Origin: Dryomyza anilis
Taxonomy: Eukaryota > Arthropoda > Insecta > Diptera > Dryomyzidae
Assembly (NCBI GenBank): GCA_951804985.1
Contig: OX638130.1
Span: forward strand, 37,534,894-37,598,893
Direction: 5' to 3'
DNA: 64,000 nucleotides
Shown: positions 10,083 to 21,325 of the stretch, piece after piece
Layout of the letters: each line of letters opens with the position of its first letter
How positions within the stretch are numbered: the first letter of the stretch is position 1
Notes under the pieces: generated by a model
Seen by the model: only the letters and a program-made list of their open reading frames with translations
Told to the model about the DNA's origin: nothing
Database searches by the model: none
Position numbers and translations under genes: made by a program

Positions 10083-11951
10083 CATATATTTTATCTCAGG
10101 GAACATTAAGATTTTTAGATTTCTATAGTAGAAATATATGTGCTTCTGAAAAAAATGAAAAAAATTTCAAAAAAATCGCGCCAGCGGCGCTTTCCAAGTA
10201 ATCATCTACAAACATCCCTGCAAAAATTACCAACATTATTACTACTATCTTTAACTACAACTTAAATCACCAAATTTTATTTCAACCAATCAGCATCAAG
10301 CTTAAATTAATCTAAAAAGAATACATACAAAAATAAAAAAAAAAATGTAAAATATACAAATACATTTAAAAAAAAGAAATATGCAAAAAAAAAAAAAATA
10401 TATAAAAAAATTATAAGAAAATGATTACATTTTTTTAATAATGAAAAAAAAGATCAAAAAAAAAGTAAAAGCTTAAAAATCTTAAGGTTATACATGCATA
10501 TATACTTCAATTATTACATACAAGTGGCTCATTGAAATAACATAAATTGGTGTAGGGGCCGCTAGGATTGATTTTTCAAGGTCACCACGGGTCCGAGCGG
10601 CGCTTATTTTTAATTTTGGTATTTTTTTGTGCAAAAATACAGAGGGTGGCAATTTTTTTTTCGCTTCGGCCGGTTAAGTGAACTTCCAGCATTCTGTATA
10701 TCGGTTTAGAAAATGCTTTATTATGAGCAATTGCAGCTAGGTGTTCAATAGATGTAAATAAGCTTTATTATAGCAGGAGAAGGTATTTAAAAATTTTTTA
10801 TATAGCTAGCTTTATAATAGTTGTAATTTTAACTAAAACTGCAATACTACAGCTAGCTGTATCAAATGCCAATGTAAGAGCTTTATTAAGTCTTTTTATC
10901 CAGCTAATGGTTACTTGGGAAGTCTCGTAAGCAACGCATACATTTCAAGGGTAAACACACTTTCTGCAGCTTTAAATCTCTTGCAATGTCTTAGAACTAA
11001 TGCTATAGAATAAATATATATATACTAACGCCATTCTGTGAACCAAAATTGCATTTGCAACGAATTACTCATACAAATATTTTTGTAGAACACAACTGCT
11101 ATGCTGTGAGCCTCTATCCACAAATTAATTCAACGTCAAGGTATTTTCAATAGTATTTACTTTATATCAAATTTAATAAAATCTAAAGGGGTTTTCAATA
11201 AGAGCGCTACAAAAGTTTTTTTTTAATAAAACAATGAATTCTTAATCAATGGAATTCTTTATTCCTGTAAAAGTACGTTCGATGCCATTATGTATGGAAC
11301 TCGAAGGAAATAGTCTAACGGCGTCAAATCACACGACCGAGGCGACCAATCGACTGGAACCACATGTCCTCCAAGTCCACATCATCCAATTATCAGTTGT
11401 TGCCATAACCGAATGATTCAGAAGGGCAATTTAGTTGGTTGCCGCAACAAATCAGTTCTCTGTGTGTACTAACAGAACAACAACCATTTTGGAACATTAC
11501 ATTTTTCTTTCATCAAAGAAACAGACTTCTATTACAGACTGTACTGTATTTTTGTGTACCAAAAACACAATAATGTGTCTACTAACACAAACACAGAATT
11601 GAATTCTTATTTCATTACGTTCACAGTACGTGTACACTATATTTACATATGCCACAAACCACCCAAGTAACAATTAGCTGTTTAATATGGATGGTTAAGG
11701 GTTGTGGAATTGCTTGTCCAATTTGTTATAAAACCGATAATGCTGTACAAGCAAACCTAATTCAAACCTGATTCAAACCTAATTCAAACCCTTATGCTAT
11801 CTTTTTGGCGTAATTAAACAGCTAACGAAGTATCAATTTGCTGTATTTTTTGGCTGTTGAAAAGCTTAATTAGACTTTATCCTACTTATTATACAGCCCT
11901 ACTTAAGCTAATGTTATTTAAATAAGTAAATTTCACAGAAAAAAAATATAG

Positions 11952-12015
11952 TCAATAGCTCAGGTGGTAGAGTGTTTGACCCCTTTTGTGTGCCGGTTCA
12001 AATCTCAGCACTGCC
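11952..12015 (+). other. tRNA-like sequence, copy B
   Basis: This is the duplicate of 9816-9879, with A box TAGCTCAGGTGG and B box CGGTTCAAATCT intact and an oligo-T run directly after. Confidence 0.6.
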
Positions 12016-12150
12016 ATTTTTTTTATTAAAAAAAAAATGTTTTTGTTCTTTTGAGGACAAATGTGCAACTTCAACAATAAATATACAACCGTATTACTAT
12101 TATTTGTATTAAATTTGTTTATAAATCATTTCTTAATTTTACCATTTTGA

Positions 12151-12218
12151 GGAATTGAACCTGGGTCTTTTCCATTTCATAAAATTGAAAGTGCTGCTTA
12201 GACCGTTCAGACACACAT
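12151..12218 (-). other. tRNA-like sequence on the minus strand, copy B
   Basis: This is the duplicate of 10015-10082; the minus-strand B box GGTTCAATTCC is unchanged. Confidence 0.5.
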
Positions 12219-12939
12219 CATATATTTTATCTCAGGGAACATTAAGATTTTTAGATTTCTATAGTAGAAATATATGTGCTGCTGAAAAAAATGAAAAAAA
12301 TTTCAAAAAAATCGCGCCAGCGGCGCTTTCCAAGTAATCATCTACAAACATCCCTGCAAAAATTACCAACATTATTACTACTATCTTTAATTACAACTTA
12401 AATCACCAAATTTTATAAGAATACATACAAAAATAAAAAAAAATGTAAAATATACAAATACATTTAAAAAAAAAGAAATATGCAAAAAAAAAAAAATTAT
12501 AAGAAAATGATTACATTTTTTTAATAACGAAAAAAAAGATAAAAAAAAAAAAAGTAAAAGCTTAAAAATCTTAAGGTTATACATGCATATATACTTCAAT
12601 TATTACATACAAGTGGCTCATTGAAATAACATAAATTGATGTAGGGGCCGCTAGGATTGATTTTTCAAGGTCACCACGAGTCCGAGCGGCGCTTATTTTT
12701 AATTTTGGTATTTTTTTGTGCAAAAATACAGAGGGTGGCAATTTTTTTTTCGCTTCGGCCGGTTAAGTGAACTTCTCCCCAGCATTCTGTATATCGGTTT
12801 AGAAAATGCTTTATTATGAGCAATTGCAGCTAAGTGTTCAATAGATGTAAATAAGCTTTATTATAGCAGGATAAGGTATTTAAAAACTTTTTATATAGCT
12901 AGCTTTATAATAGTTGTAATTTTAACTAAAACTGCTATA

Positions 12940-13108
12940 TATTGGAATTGAAACGACTGAACTTATCGAAAACACAAACGAACTGACTTTTTATTTTTGT
13001 ATGAGAAAATTTCTAAAACATATTTCTAGGCTGAATATAACAAAGTTTCATAGATGTAGAACAGTTACAAAACAAACAAGTTAAAATACAAAATGTTATA
13101 TTTCAACA
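12940..13108 (-). repeat. Copia LTR (3' LTR in element orientation)
   Basis: A 169-bp repeat. On the minus strand it opens TGTTGAAATATAAC, like copia-family LTRs, and ends TTCCAATA. The polypurine tract is adjacent at 13109-13121. Confidence 0.92.
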
Positions 13109-14735
13109 CTCCTCCTCTTTGTTAAATTCATTTAAATTGCATAATTCTTTTAATTTATTAAGTCTTGTTTTTGATAATGGCTTTGTAAGCATATCAGCAA
13201 TCATTTCTTCTATTGGGCAATAAGTAACTTGAATAAAATTGTTTGCGACATAATCCTTAACAGAGTTGTATTTTATATCAATATGTTTTGATCTTGCATT
13301 GAAACGCTCATTATAAAGCATTTTTATACTACTTCGGTTGTCTTCAAAAACATTGATAGGAGTTTTAATTTCATATTGCATATCTTGTAGTAATCCTTGC
13401 AACCATTTTATTTCCTTGCAAGCTTCGGATAAGGCGATATATTCTGCTTCTGTTGAAGAGAGTGAAACGCAATCTTGTTTTCGACATGACCAACTGATTA
13501 CTCCACCATTTAAGTAAAACACGTATCCACTATTAGACTTTCGGTCATCACTATTTTCACCCCAATCAGCATCAGCATATCCATAAAAATTATGATCTGC
13601 AACATTTGTCTTGCTTAGCTTTAGAGCTGTGTTTAAAGTACCTTTGAGATATTTCATAATTCTTTTAACTTCATTCCAATCATCCGTATTTGGATTAAAC
13701 GTTTTTTGTGCTAAAATTGCAACGCTAGCTGCAATATCGGGTCTTGTGTTTACAGATAAATACAATAGACATCCAATTGCCTTTTGATACAATTTATTAT
13801 CTAATAGCTGCTCACTGTTTGCAATTTTTGAATAAGAGAGACTTAAGGGAATTTCCGAATATTTTGAATCTGTTAATCCAAATTCTTTAATTATTTTATC
13901 AGTGTAATTCTTTTGGCTTATTAAATAATTTCCATTTTTATCTCTATAAATTTCCATGCCAAGATAATGTCTGATTGAACCCAAATTCTTCATAGTAAAT
14001 TTTGTGTTAAGAACTTTAAAAATAGTTTCTATCAATTTTAAACTTTTACTAGTGACTAGTATGTCGTCTACATAAACCAGCAGATAACATAAATCACCTC
14101 CTGATGTCTTTATATATAGGCAAGGATCTGTTACGCTTTGAGTAAAATTAAGTTCAATCAAAGCATTATGAATACATTGATTCCATGCTCGTGCTGCCTG
14201 TTTTAAACCGTACAGACTTTTACGTAATAAACATACCTTGTCTGGAGAGGTGTCAGATTGAAAACCAGGCGGTTGCTTCATATAAATCATCTCCTTCAGC
14301 TCACCATTTAGAAAAGCTGTTTTGACATCAAAGTGATGTACTGGCATATTTTCTTTTCCCGCAATTGAAAAAAACGTTCTTGTTGTAGTTTGCCTTACAA
14401 CTGGTGCAAATACAGCATCATAATCAATTCCATATTTCTGATTATACCCTTGAGCTACTAATCGTGCTTTAAATCGTTCGACATTACCATTTTCATCAGT
14501 TTTATTCTTGAATACCCATTTACATCCTATTTCTTTTCGTCCTTGCGGTAATTCCGTTAAAATCCATGTATTATTTTCATTTAACGATTGGAGCTCCTCC
14601 TTCATCGCAGTAATCCACTGATCCTTCTCCTCCTTAATTGAAACAGCTTCGTTGAAATTATTTGGATCAGCAGTTAAAGTTGCTGTATTTATTTCATTTA
14701 TATATCGAACTGGTTTTACATCTTGCTGATACTCG
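13103..14735 (-). CDS. Copia reverse transcriptase and RNase H
   Basis: This part of the polyprotein makes element cDNA in the particle. RT landmarks are in order: KWVFKNKTDENG, RLVAQGYNQKYGIDY, FDVKTAFLNGEL (Asp of motif A), LYGLKQAARAWN, and catalytic YVDD in LLVYVDDILVTS. RNase H landmarks follow: YADADWGENSDDRKS, CVSLSSTEAEYIALSEA, FEDNRSSI and SKHIDIKYNSVKD. The last codons overlap the 3' LTR edge. The open frame from 14605 is uninterrupted; only the upstream junction is shifted. All catalytic residues are present. Confidence 0.95.
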
Positions 14736-16517
14736 ACGTATCGGTTCTTGTTCTACTGCTTCTTCAAAAACTTCGCCGATACTTGAACCTGTTGAATCTA
14801 ATTCATCGTTTGTATTATCGATGGTTAGTATGCATGATCCCCCATCAAACAATTCTTCATTTCTCCTAAAGTTTTCATTGTCTACATTTCTGTTTATATT
14901 GTTTGGTAGAAATACTTGGGTTTCATTAATATGTATGTCTGAAGACAAAGATGTCTGGTTTTTTGGTTGGCAATTTGTGAATACGACATCACGAGACACT
15001 ACTACTTTAAATGACTTGACATTCATCACTCTAAATCCTTTGGAATTTTCATCAAAACCAATATAAACATTCTTTTCTGATGTAGCATCGAATTTCTTTC
15101 TTTTTTCTTTAGGAATGTGAACATAACATTCACTGCCAAATATATGAAAATTCTTAAAGTCTGGCTTCTTTAAATGCCATAATTCATATGGTGTTTTTCT
15201 TACACTTTTACTCGGAAGACAGTTTTGTATATGATTAGCTAAATTCAAAGCTTCGCCCCAAAATGATTTATTAAGTCCAGAATCCAACACCATACATTTG
15301 GCCATTTCGATAAGGGATCGATTTCTTCGTTCTGCTACTCCATTTTGTTGAGGACTATACGGTACTGTATACTGAATTTTAGTTCCACAATCGGTCAGGA
15401 ATGTCTTCATTTTTTCTCCCACATATTCACCACCACGATCAGATCTTATTGTTTTCGGATACTGTCCATATTGCGTTTTCATCAATTTCCAGAAGTTGAT
15501 GACTTTTGTATAAACATCGTCTTTAATTGTACAGTACCGACTATAATCATCTATAATGGTTAAGAAGTACTTAAAACCACTGCGCGTGGATGGTGATATA
15601 GGACCGCAGACGTCTGTATGTATCGGGTCTAGTTTCGCAGTACTTTTTGTTTCGCTGAATTTCGGAAACTGCAATCTTGCAAATTTACCTTGAAGACAAG
15701 CCTCACATTTGATGTTGTTACCACATTCAATAATCTTGATATTGGTGGCTAAATTTTCCCGATTTAAATGTTTTACTGCCTCTATATCCCTATGACCAAG
15801 AACACGATGCCAATAGTGTAAACAATTTATTTCACAAGTATTTGCAGACATGATTTTTTCTGAATATGTATATAATGTGTATAATCCATTGTGTAGTTTA
15901 GCTTTACATAATATGTTATTGTTTCTCATTATGATACATTCATCTTTAATAAAATTTATATTGTAGCCATGTTGTGTCATTTTTCTTACCGAAAGTAAGT
16001 TTGAGTTGAAATCTGGGACATAGTAAACGTCTTCGATCTTCAAAGTCACATCACCTGCTTTTACTTTGCAGATACCATTGCCTTGAGATGTTGAACAGTT
16101 TCCATTTGCTACGGCTATTAATTGCTTTTCCGACTTGAAGTTGATGAAATTAAACATTTCCTTTTTATGTGCAATGTGGCAAGTTGCTCCAGAATCAATA
16201 ATCCATGAATCGACTTTCTTGTCTCCTCCTAAAGAATTTGAAACCAACGCGTACTCAACTTCCTGTATTTCTGCTACATGTGCACGCTTCTTGAATTTTG
16301 ACTGATTCTCCTTAACCCAGTATTGATACTTGCGACATTCTTTCTTCATATGCCCCTTCTTGTGACAGAAAAAACATTCCCGTTCCTTGTTACTTGGCTT
16401 TTTGTTACTCTTCAACGCTGCATTTTCCAACGAGTCCCCACGTACCGTCTTCGTGCGAAATTCTTCCATTAATTTGCCTTGTACCAAATTAATTGTTAGG
16501 TCTGCTTCTGGTCGTAC
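14694..16517 (-). pseudogene. Copia Gag zinc knuckle, protease and integrase
   Basis: In the same frame as Gag, the segment shows a CCHC knuckle (CFFCHKKGHMKKEC), the aspartic protease motif WIIDSGATCHIA, and the integrase: zinc-binding HYWHRVLGHRD..CEACLQGK, first catalytic Asp in PIHTDVCGPIS, second Asp in TIRSDRGGEYVG and Glu in GVAERRNRSLIEMA. All catalytic residues are in place. The frame runs out at 14694 because of a one-base shift near 14731, after which the correct reading (beginning EYQQDVKPVRY) passes into the RT frame. Without that shift the polyprotein would be continuous to 13103. Confidence 0.93.
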
Positions 16518-16997
16518 TTACAGCGCTGTGATCAAACTATCGTAGCTCCCTGGTAAGCTGCTAAGCAACATGGATACTTGCCATTCTTCAGATATGTCCT
16601 TAGCTCCCATTAGCTTCAGTTTGTCAAATAACTCGTTCATGGTGTTCATATGTGCTTCTAAATCTTCACCTTCATTTAACTGGATACTGCATATACGCCT
16701 CATCAAATGCACTTTTGAACTGAGATTGGTACGTTCATGTTGATTCTTCAAATTAGTCCATGCGCTTTTTGCGTGATTCTCGTTGCGTATGTGAATAACT
16801 TGATTTTCTTCCACACACAGACTTATTATTGCAAAAGCTTCTCGGTCTTTTCTAGCCCATTCACTCGTATTTACCTCAGGACTTGCAATTACGCTCCACT
16901 AATCTTCCTTCACCAGATACATTTGCATTTTGAATTTCCAGTTGTAATAATTATCCTGATTTAGTTTTGCAATCCCGAAGAAACTTCTTTCAGCCAT
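16518..16997 (-). pseudogene. Copia Gag (UBN2-type), two in-frame stops
   Basis: The frame opens with an ATG at 16997 (MAERSFFGIAKL, then NYYNWKFKMQMYL), a typical copia Gag start. One TAG interrupts at about 16904, in LVKED*WSVIA. The frame continues through HIRNENHAKSAWTNLKNQH and the conserved MLLSSLPGSYDSLITAL to TAA at 16518-16520, and then without a frame change into the pol-bearing frame. Gag forms the particle; the zinc knuckle lies past the second stop. GCTGTAAGTACG at that stop also fits a 5' splice donor, of interest because copia makes a spliced gag RNA, but a plain nonsense mutation is simpler. Confidence 0.85.
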
Positions 16998-17084
16998 TTC
17001 TTTATCCTTTTTTTTATTTATTAGCGAGTTCTTTCTTAACAATTCACAATTATTTTGTATACTAATGTTCAGTGTTTACGCGTA

Positions 17085-17099
17085 GGCAGGCCCATAACC
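17085..17099 (-). other. Copia primer-binding site
   Basis: On the minus strand GGTTATGGGCCTG directly follows the 5' LTR. Copia elements prime from an internal half-molecule of initiator tRNA-Met and carry a GGTTATGGGC-type site; the match is by recollection of the family pattern. Confidence 0.7.
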
Positions 17100-17268
17100 T
17101 ATTGGAATTGAAACGACTGAACTTATCGAAAACACAAACGAACTGACTTTTTATTTTTGTATGAGAAAATTTCTAAAACATATTTCTAGGCTGAATATAA
17201 CAAAGTTTCATAGATGTAGAACAGTTACAAAACAAACAAGTTAAAATACAAAATGTTATATTTCAACA
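17100..17268 (-). repeat. Copia LTR (5' LTR in element orientation)
   Basis: This copy shows no difference from 12940-13108 by eye. It is followed inward (minus strand, from 17099) by the primer-binding site, and outward by CTATA. Confidence 0.92.
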
Positions 17269-17611
17269 CTATACTACAGCTAGCTGTATCAAATGCCAAT
17301 GTAAGAGCTTTATCAAGTCTTTTTATCCAGCTAATGGTTACTTGGGCAGTCTCGTAAGCAACGCAAACATTTCAAGGGTAAACACACTTTCTGCTTCTTT
17401 AAATCTCTTGCAATGTCTTAGAACTAATGCTATAGAATAAATATATATATACTAACGCCATTCTATGAACCAAAATTGCATTTGCAACGAATTACTCATA
17501 CAAATATTTTTGTGGAACACAACTGCTATGCTGTGAGCCTCTATCCACAAATTAATTCAACGTCAGGGTATTTTCAATAGTATTTACTTTATATCAAATT
17601 TAATAAAATCT

Positions 17612-18960
17612 AAAGGGTTTTTCAATAAGAGCGTTACAAAAGTTTTTTTTTTTAATAAAACAATGAATTCTTAATCAATGGAATTCTTTATTCCTGTAAA
17701 AGTACGTTCGATGCCATTATGTATGGAACTCGAAGGAAATAATCTAACGGCGTCAAATCACACGACCGAGGCGACCAATCGACTGGACCATTTCGTGAGA
17801 TAACACGTTCTCCAAACTTGGTTTCCAATAAATTGATTGTGGTATTCGCTGTGTGGCTTGTGGCGCCGACCTGTAGGACCACATGTCCTCCAAGTCCATA
17901 TCATCCAATTGGAGCCAAAAATATTCGGTTATCATTGAACGGTAGCGATTCCCATTCACAGTAACGTGCCGGTCTTGATCATCACGGAAGAAGTACGGCC
18001 CAATGACGCCGCCGGCCCATAAACCGCACCAAACCGTAATTTTTTCGGGATGCAATGATGACTCATGGAGTACGTGTGGATTGCTGTCTGACCAATAACG
18101 CATATTTTGTTTATTGACGAAGCCATTCAGTCAGAAATGAACTCGAAGGAAACAGTCTAACGGCGTCAAAGCGCACGACCGAGGCGGCCAATCGACTGGA
18201 CCATTTCGTGAGATAACATGTTCTCCAAACTTGGTTTCCAATAAATTGATTGTGGCATTCGCTGTGTGGCTTGTGGCGCTGTCCTGTAGGAACCACATGT
18301 CTTCCAAGTCCATATCATCCAATTGGGGCCAAAAATATTCGGGTATCATTGAACGGTAGCGATTCCCATTCACAGTAACGTGATCATCACGGAAGAAGTA
18401 CGGCCCAATGACACCGCCGGCCCATAAACCGCACCAAACCGTATTTTTTTCGAGATGCAATGATGACTCATGGAGTATGTGTGGATTGCTGTCTGACCAA
18501 TAACGCATATTTTGTTTATTGACGAAGCCATTCAGCCAGAAATGAGCCTCAACGCTAAATATGATTTTTCGATGAAAATCCGAATCATTTTCAAGTTGTT
18601 GCTCAGCCCAATTCACGAATATACGACGTTTCTGGTGGTCAAGCGGATTCAGTTCTTGCGTTAACTTGATTTTGTAAAGATGTAGGCCAAGATCCTTTCG
18701 CAAAATTCGCCACAAGGACGTCAGAGAGATGCCCAACGCTTGAGAACGACGTGTGAGAGACACATTTGGGCTTTCTTCAATTGAAGCCTCAGCGGCAGCA
18801 ATATTCTCGACACTACGGGCACTTCTTTGTCTCACTGGTATGGGAACATTTTGTACTGTGCCTGTGGATTCAAATTTTTCCACTAGACGCTCAATTGTTG
18901 ATCTGCTAGGACGATTATGACGACCATAAATTGTTGGAAAACCCTTTATATTCAATTAAG
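17612..18960 (-). mobile_element. Tc1/mariner-superfamily element, rearranged
   Basis: The left edge (gggtttttcaataagagcg near 17612) marks the 3' end of a minus-strand transposase gene; the same edge occurs at about 11191 in tandem unit 1. The right side loses similarity at about 18960, in the N-terminal part of the transposase, so no right terminal repeat is seen. About 411 bp is tandemly repeated inside (17728-18139 and 18140-18549). Confidence 0.75.
17688..18955 (-). pseudogene. Tc1/mariner-type transposase with internal duplication and dead catalytic site
   Basis: Reading from 18955: a helix-turn-helix region (RPSRSTIERLVEKFESTG; LTRRSQALGISLTSLWRILR), then the DDE domain. The first catalytic position reads IIFSVEAHFWLNG, with Val where family members have Asp. 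The second Asp is in FLQDSATSHTA. The third motif reads PRSCALTPLD, with Ala before Leu, whereas the duplicated partial copy at 17688-17882 has PRSCDLTPLD. The duplication of about 411 bp repeats the stretch from MRYWSDSNPH to the domain end and truncates the first copy. The N-terminal ~50 residues are absent. It cannot encode an active enzyme. Confidence 0.85.
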
Positions 18961-19537
18961 TGCGGCACGATCCCACTTCTGACTTGAATTCCAAAATATA
19001 AAAATTAAATCGCGTCGCATTTTATTTAAAACCTTCGGGGATCCCTGCAAAAATATAAATTTTGTTACGCATACGAATACCTGGAGCTCGCTGAGCGTGT
19101 CCTGGCTATAGACCGGAAACCGGGTTCGTTACAATACTGCCCAGTGTATTCTCAGCTCTGAAGAATTCTGAACTGTGAAAGGCAACCATGTTATGTCAGA
19201 TGAGTTGTTTTCTTTTTTTGACTGCTTTCGCTGAGGGTATTTTTCTAATGGCTTTCGATTTCTTCTCGGGTGTTTTTTCTTTAGCCAAGTACACCGAAAC
19301 AATATAGTGGCTTTGCTAATATAATCACCAAAGGATATGTTCAGCACTTTGGAATTTTCAAATATTGTTGAAGTAAGATATTTTCTCTTGTATTTATATA
19401 AATTATATTTTAATAATTTTCAGTATATGTACGAAACAGTATATGTGTTGCAAATGGATTCAGAAAATAGTAGGTCAGTAATAGCATTTTTCATATTGTT
19501 TCACACCATTTAAATTCAGAATTACTATAGGTACATT
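18961..19537. other. Unassigned stretch after mariner
   Basis: No domain was recognised on either strand. The GC content rises toward 19060-19140. Near 19455-19540 there are GT/AG words around a possible short intron ending ttactatag, next to the coding-like fragment that follows; this is weak. Confidence 0.3.
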
Positions 19538-20090
19538 CGTGACTTTTTGCAACCGCTGCATGGACGAAGAGTGAAGAGTTGCTGGGCAGCAAAATGAACG
19601 CTCTGGAATTAAACAATGTCTGCATGAAGCGTCAACAGCAACAACATCAGTCCCAATTCTGCGACGGCAGCGACAGTGGCGTAGACATCGCGACAATCAT
19701 GATTATCTCATTGCAGCGCGAACTGTGCAACAACAGCGGCGGTCTGGATGAAACCTCTGTCAGTTACCTTAATGATGGCAATATGTCCTGCGATTCCAGC
19801 ATGATCAGCTACAGCTCCGAGTTGTGTAAACTGAAGTCAGTGGCGGCAGCAGTTGCGGCAAACACCGAGCTGGGACATACGCAAAACTGAAACAGCAATT
19901 ATGAGAGCTGTATCGAGAATGGCAGGAAAGTTCCTCCGGCGCAGGTGGTGCCACAAGTGGCGGCCGTCGCAAACTGATGCCTCCATGAAGCTGCGCGCCA
20001 ACATTGTACTCCATACGGTACCATGCCGCGTCGCCCGACTCGTCACCAGCAACGTCGTCACCAAAATTGTTTCAATATTTTTGAATGTAT
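19538..20090 (+). pseudogene. Coding-like fragment of an unidentified protein (captured exon?)
   Basis: This is GC-rich with the codon pattern of real coding DNA, unlike its surroundings. From 19558 one frame is open to 19888 and encodes Gln-rich and Ser-rich low-complexity sequence (KRQQQQHQSQFC, DGSDSGVDIA, SVSYLNDGNMSCDSS, then KLKSVAAAVAAN). After 19888 coding character continues but in other frames (SGAGGATSGGRRK near 19935, then a basic segment), implying one or two frameshifts. I do not recognise the protein. The composition resembles disordered parts of fly regulatory proteins. It could be a retroposed or transposon-captured exon, or the decayed edge of a host gene. Confidence 0.45.
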
Positions 20091-20227
20091 TTAAAAAATA
20101 ATACGAAATCACCGTACATGTATTACGAATGAAGTGTAATTAAATTATTGTTCAGATTGTAATATCATATTACTAAGTGTGAACATTATATATATTCCCC
20201 AGCAGAATCTGTCAAACTTATCATAAA

Positions 20228-21320
20228 TATGTTACAATACAAACATAAAATTTTAATTGCATTTGAATATACTATTTCTTGGCAGTTTACTTGGTTATAA
20301 CTATGTTTCGTAACAATTAGAAAATGCTATTCAAATCTAATTATAACGTATGTTCGCAACACTCGTCTTCATTCGATTAGGTATCGACAGACGACTTTGG
20401 CAACGTTGCGCAGCATTTTCTATCTACGCCAAATTTTGCCATCGTTTGAACATATTGATGTTTAAAAACAAACAAAAAAGAAATTGGATTTAAATAAATG
20501 TATTCTTCCAACATTCTTTTTGTATACGAAGTTGGCCATCGTTGAGCAGAATTTTCTATCTACGTCTCTTTTGTCTTCGTTCGAAGTATGTATTGGTCAT
20601 TTTAAACAAACTGATGTTTGAAAAGAAACATACAAATGAAATTAGATGTAAATAATAGTATTCCTGCAATATTCTTCTTGTATACGAAGTTAACACTCGG
20701 TGACCGTTATTTTCTGCATACGTGTCTTTTGATGTTTGTTGAGAAAACGTATTCGTATCGGTAATACGATGTCATTTGTAAATTTAAAAAATATACAAAT
20801 TGTGGTACAAATAGTAACATTTAAGAGTGCAGTATATAATTTAATTGTTCTTGAATGTTTTTCTAATAATATTGTGAAAAGCCGATACGGATATTTCATC
20901 AAAAAAACCACAACTGAAAAACCAGTGCTTCTATTTTCAAACAAAATTCGGCATGGTTTTTTACAACAGGCTCCGCGAATTCCTTGCCAATGCTATGTGC
21001 TGTTTTGAGACTGGTATTTGCAGTTTTAATTCAATTATTTATTTATGCATTTAAAAATTTGTATATGAATTCAAATATTATTAATTCCCACTGTGCATGT
21101 TTAATGATATTTAATAAAAATTAATAAAAAAAACAATATTTTATTCTTATTTTTTTTTCAGGATTCCTTTCCAAAAATTATTAGAAATGTTTTTATGCAA
21201 ACATACTACTTACTTTTTGAACCTAAACAACTGATATGTTTCTCTGGAAACATATTTATATTCAGGTCGTTCTAAATCATGTTATATTTTAAACATATTT
21301 ATGTTTCGGTTCAAATATTT
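20228..21320 (+). repeat. Dispersed repeat R, copy 2 (uninterrupted)
   Basis: This is a direct copy of 1-1263 with a ~292-bp deletion near 20274 and a short A-rich insertion at about 21135-21235. It continues past the point where copy 1 is interrupted (ggtcgttctaaatcatgttat), which shows that the composite at 1264-5009 was inserted into copy 1. Similarity to 5010-5066 ends near 21325. Confidence 0.8.
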
Positions 21321-21325
21321 ATTTT

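Larger units (their letters stand above)
9524..10919. mobile_element. CCCAAGTAAC inverted-repeat element, copy A
   Basis: The ends read CCCAAGTAACAATTAGCTG (9524) and CAGCTAATGGTTACTTGGG (ending 10919), imperfect inverted repeats of about 19 bp. Inside are a 12-bp tandem repeat (three units of CTAATTCAAACC-like at 9617-9655), two tRNA-like sequences in opposite orientation (9816-9879 plus, 10015-10082 minus), long oligo-A stretches and one arm of the GGCCGAAGCG MITE (10560-10690). No transposase is encoded. No target duplication was identified, so the class is unknown. Confidence 0.65.
9252..11389 (+). repeat. Tandem segmental duplication, unit 1
   Basis: The 2.1 kb from ttatcagttgttgcc at 9252 is repeated directly from 11390, where the junction reads catccaat|tatcagttgttgcc. 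Unit 1 contains a complete CCCAAGTAAC element (9524-10919) with no copia and ends in a mariner fragment. Compared with unit 2, unit 1 has lost about 110 bp of mariner sequence between two GGACCA words (near 11355). The two units differ at only scattered positions, so the duplication is fairly recent. Confidence 0.85.
12940..17268 (-). mobile_element. Complete copia-type LTR retrotransposon
   Basis: Two 169-bp direct repeats (12940-13108 and 17100-17268) flank a minus-strand gag-pol region. Read base by base they appear identical, and a perfect 5-bp duplication CTATA lies at 12935-12939 and 17269-17273. The unduplicated site is preserved in tandem unit 1 near 10845. Downstream of the 5' LTR (minus strand) is GGTTATGGGCCTG, like the copia primer site for an internal fragment of initiator tRNA-Met; upstream of the 3' LTR is the polypurine tract AAAGAGGAGGAG. 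The insertion looks recent, yet coding lesions are present. Confidence 0.95.
11662..17346. mobile_element. CCCAAGTAAC inverted-repeat element, copy B, split by copia
   Basis: The same ends as copy A occur at 11662 (cccaagtaacaattagctg) and 17346 (cagctaatggttacttggg). Removing copia and one CTATA leaves about 1.35 kb that is nearly identical to copy A because it lies in the other tandem unit. Confidence 0.65.
11390..17910 (+). repeat. Tandem segmental duplication, unit 2 (contains the copia insertion)
   Basis: This unit aligns with 9252-11389 over 11390-12939 and 17274-17910; the 4.3 kb between is the copia element plus its target duplication. Its right end (tatcatccaatt at about 17899) lies inside the mariner pseudogene, and the breakpoint word att is shared with the left end, consistent with an unequal or microhomology-mediated event. 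The duplication predates the copia insertion. Confidence 0.82.

Noticed and set aside
10019..10201. 60-residue open frame repeated at 12155-12337
   Set aside because: It runs through a tRNA-like sequence and oligo-A; its conservation reflects the tandem duplication.
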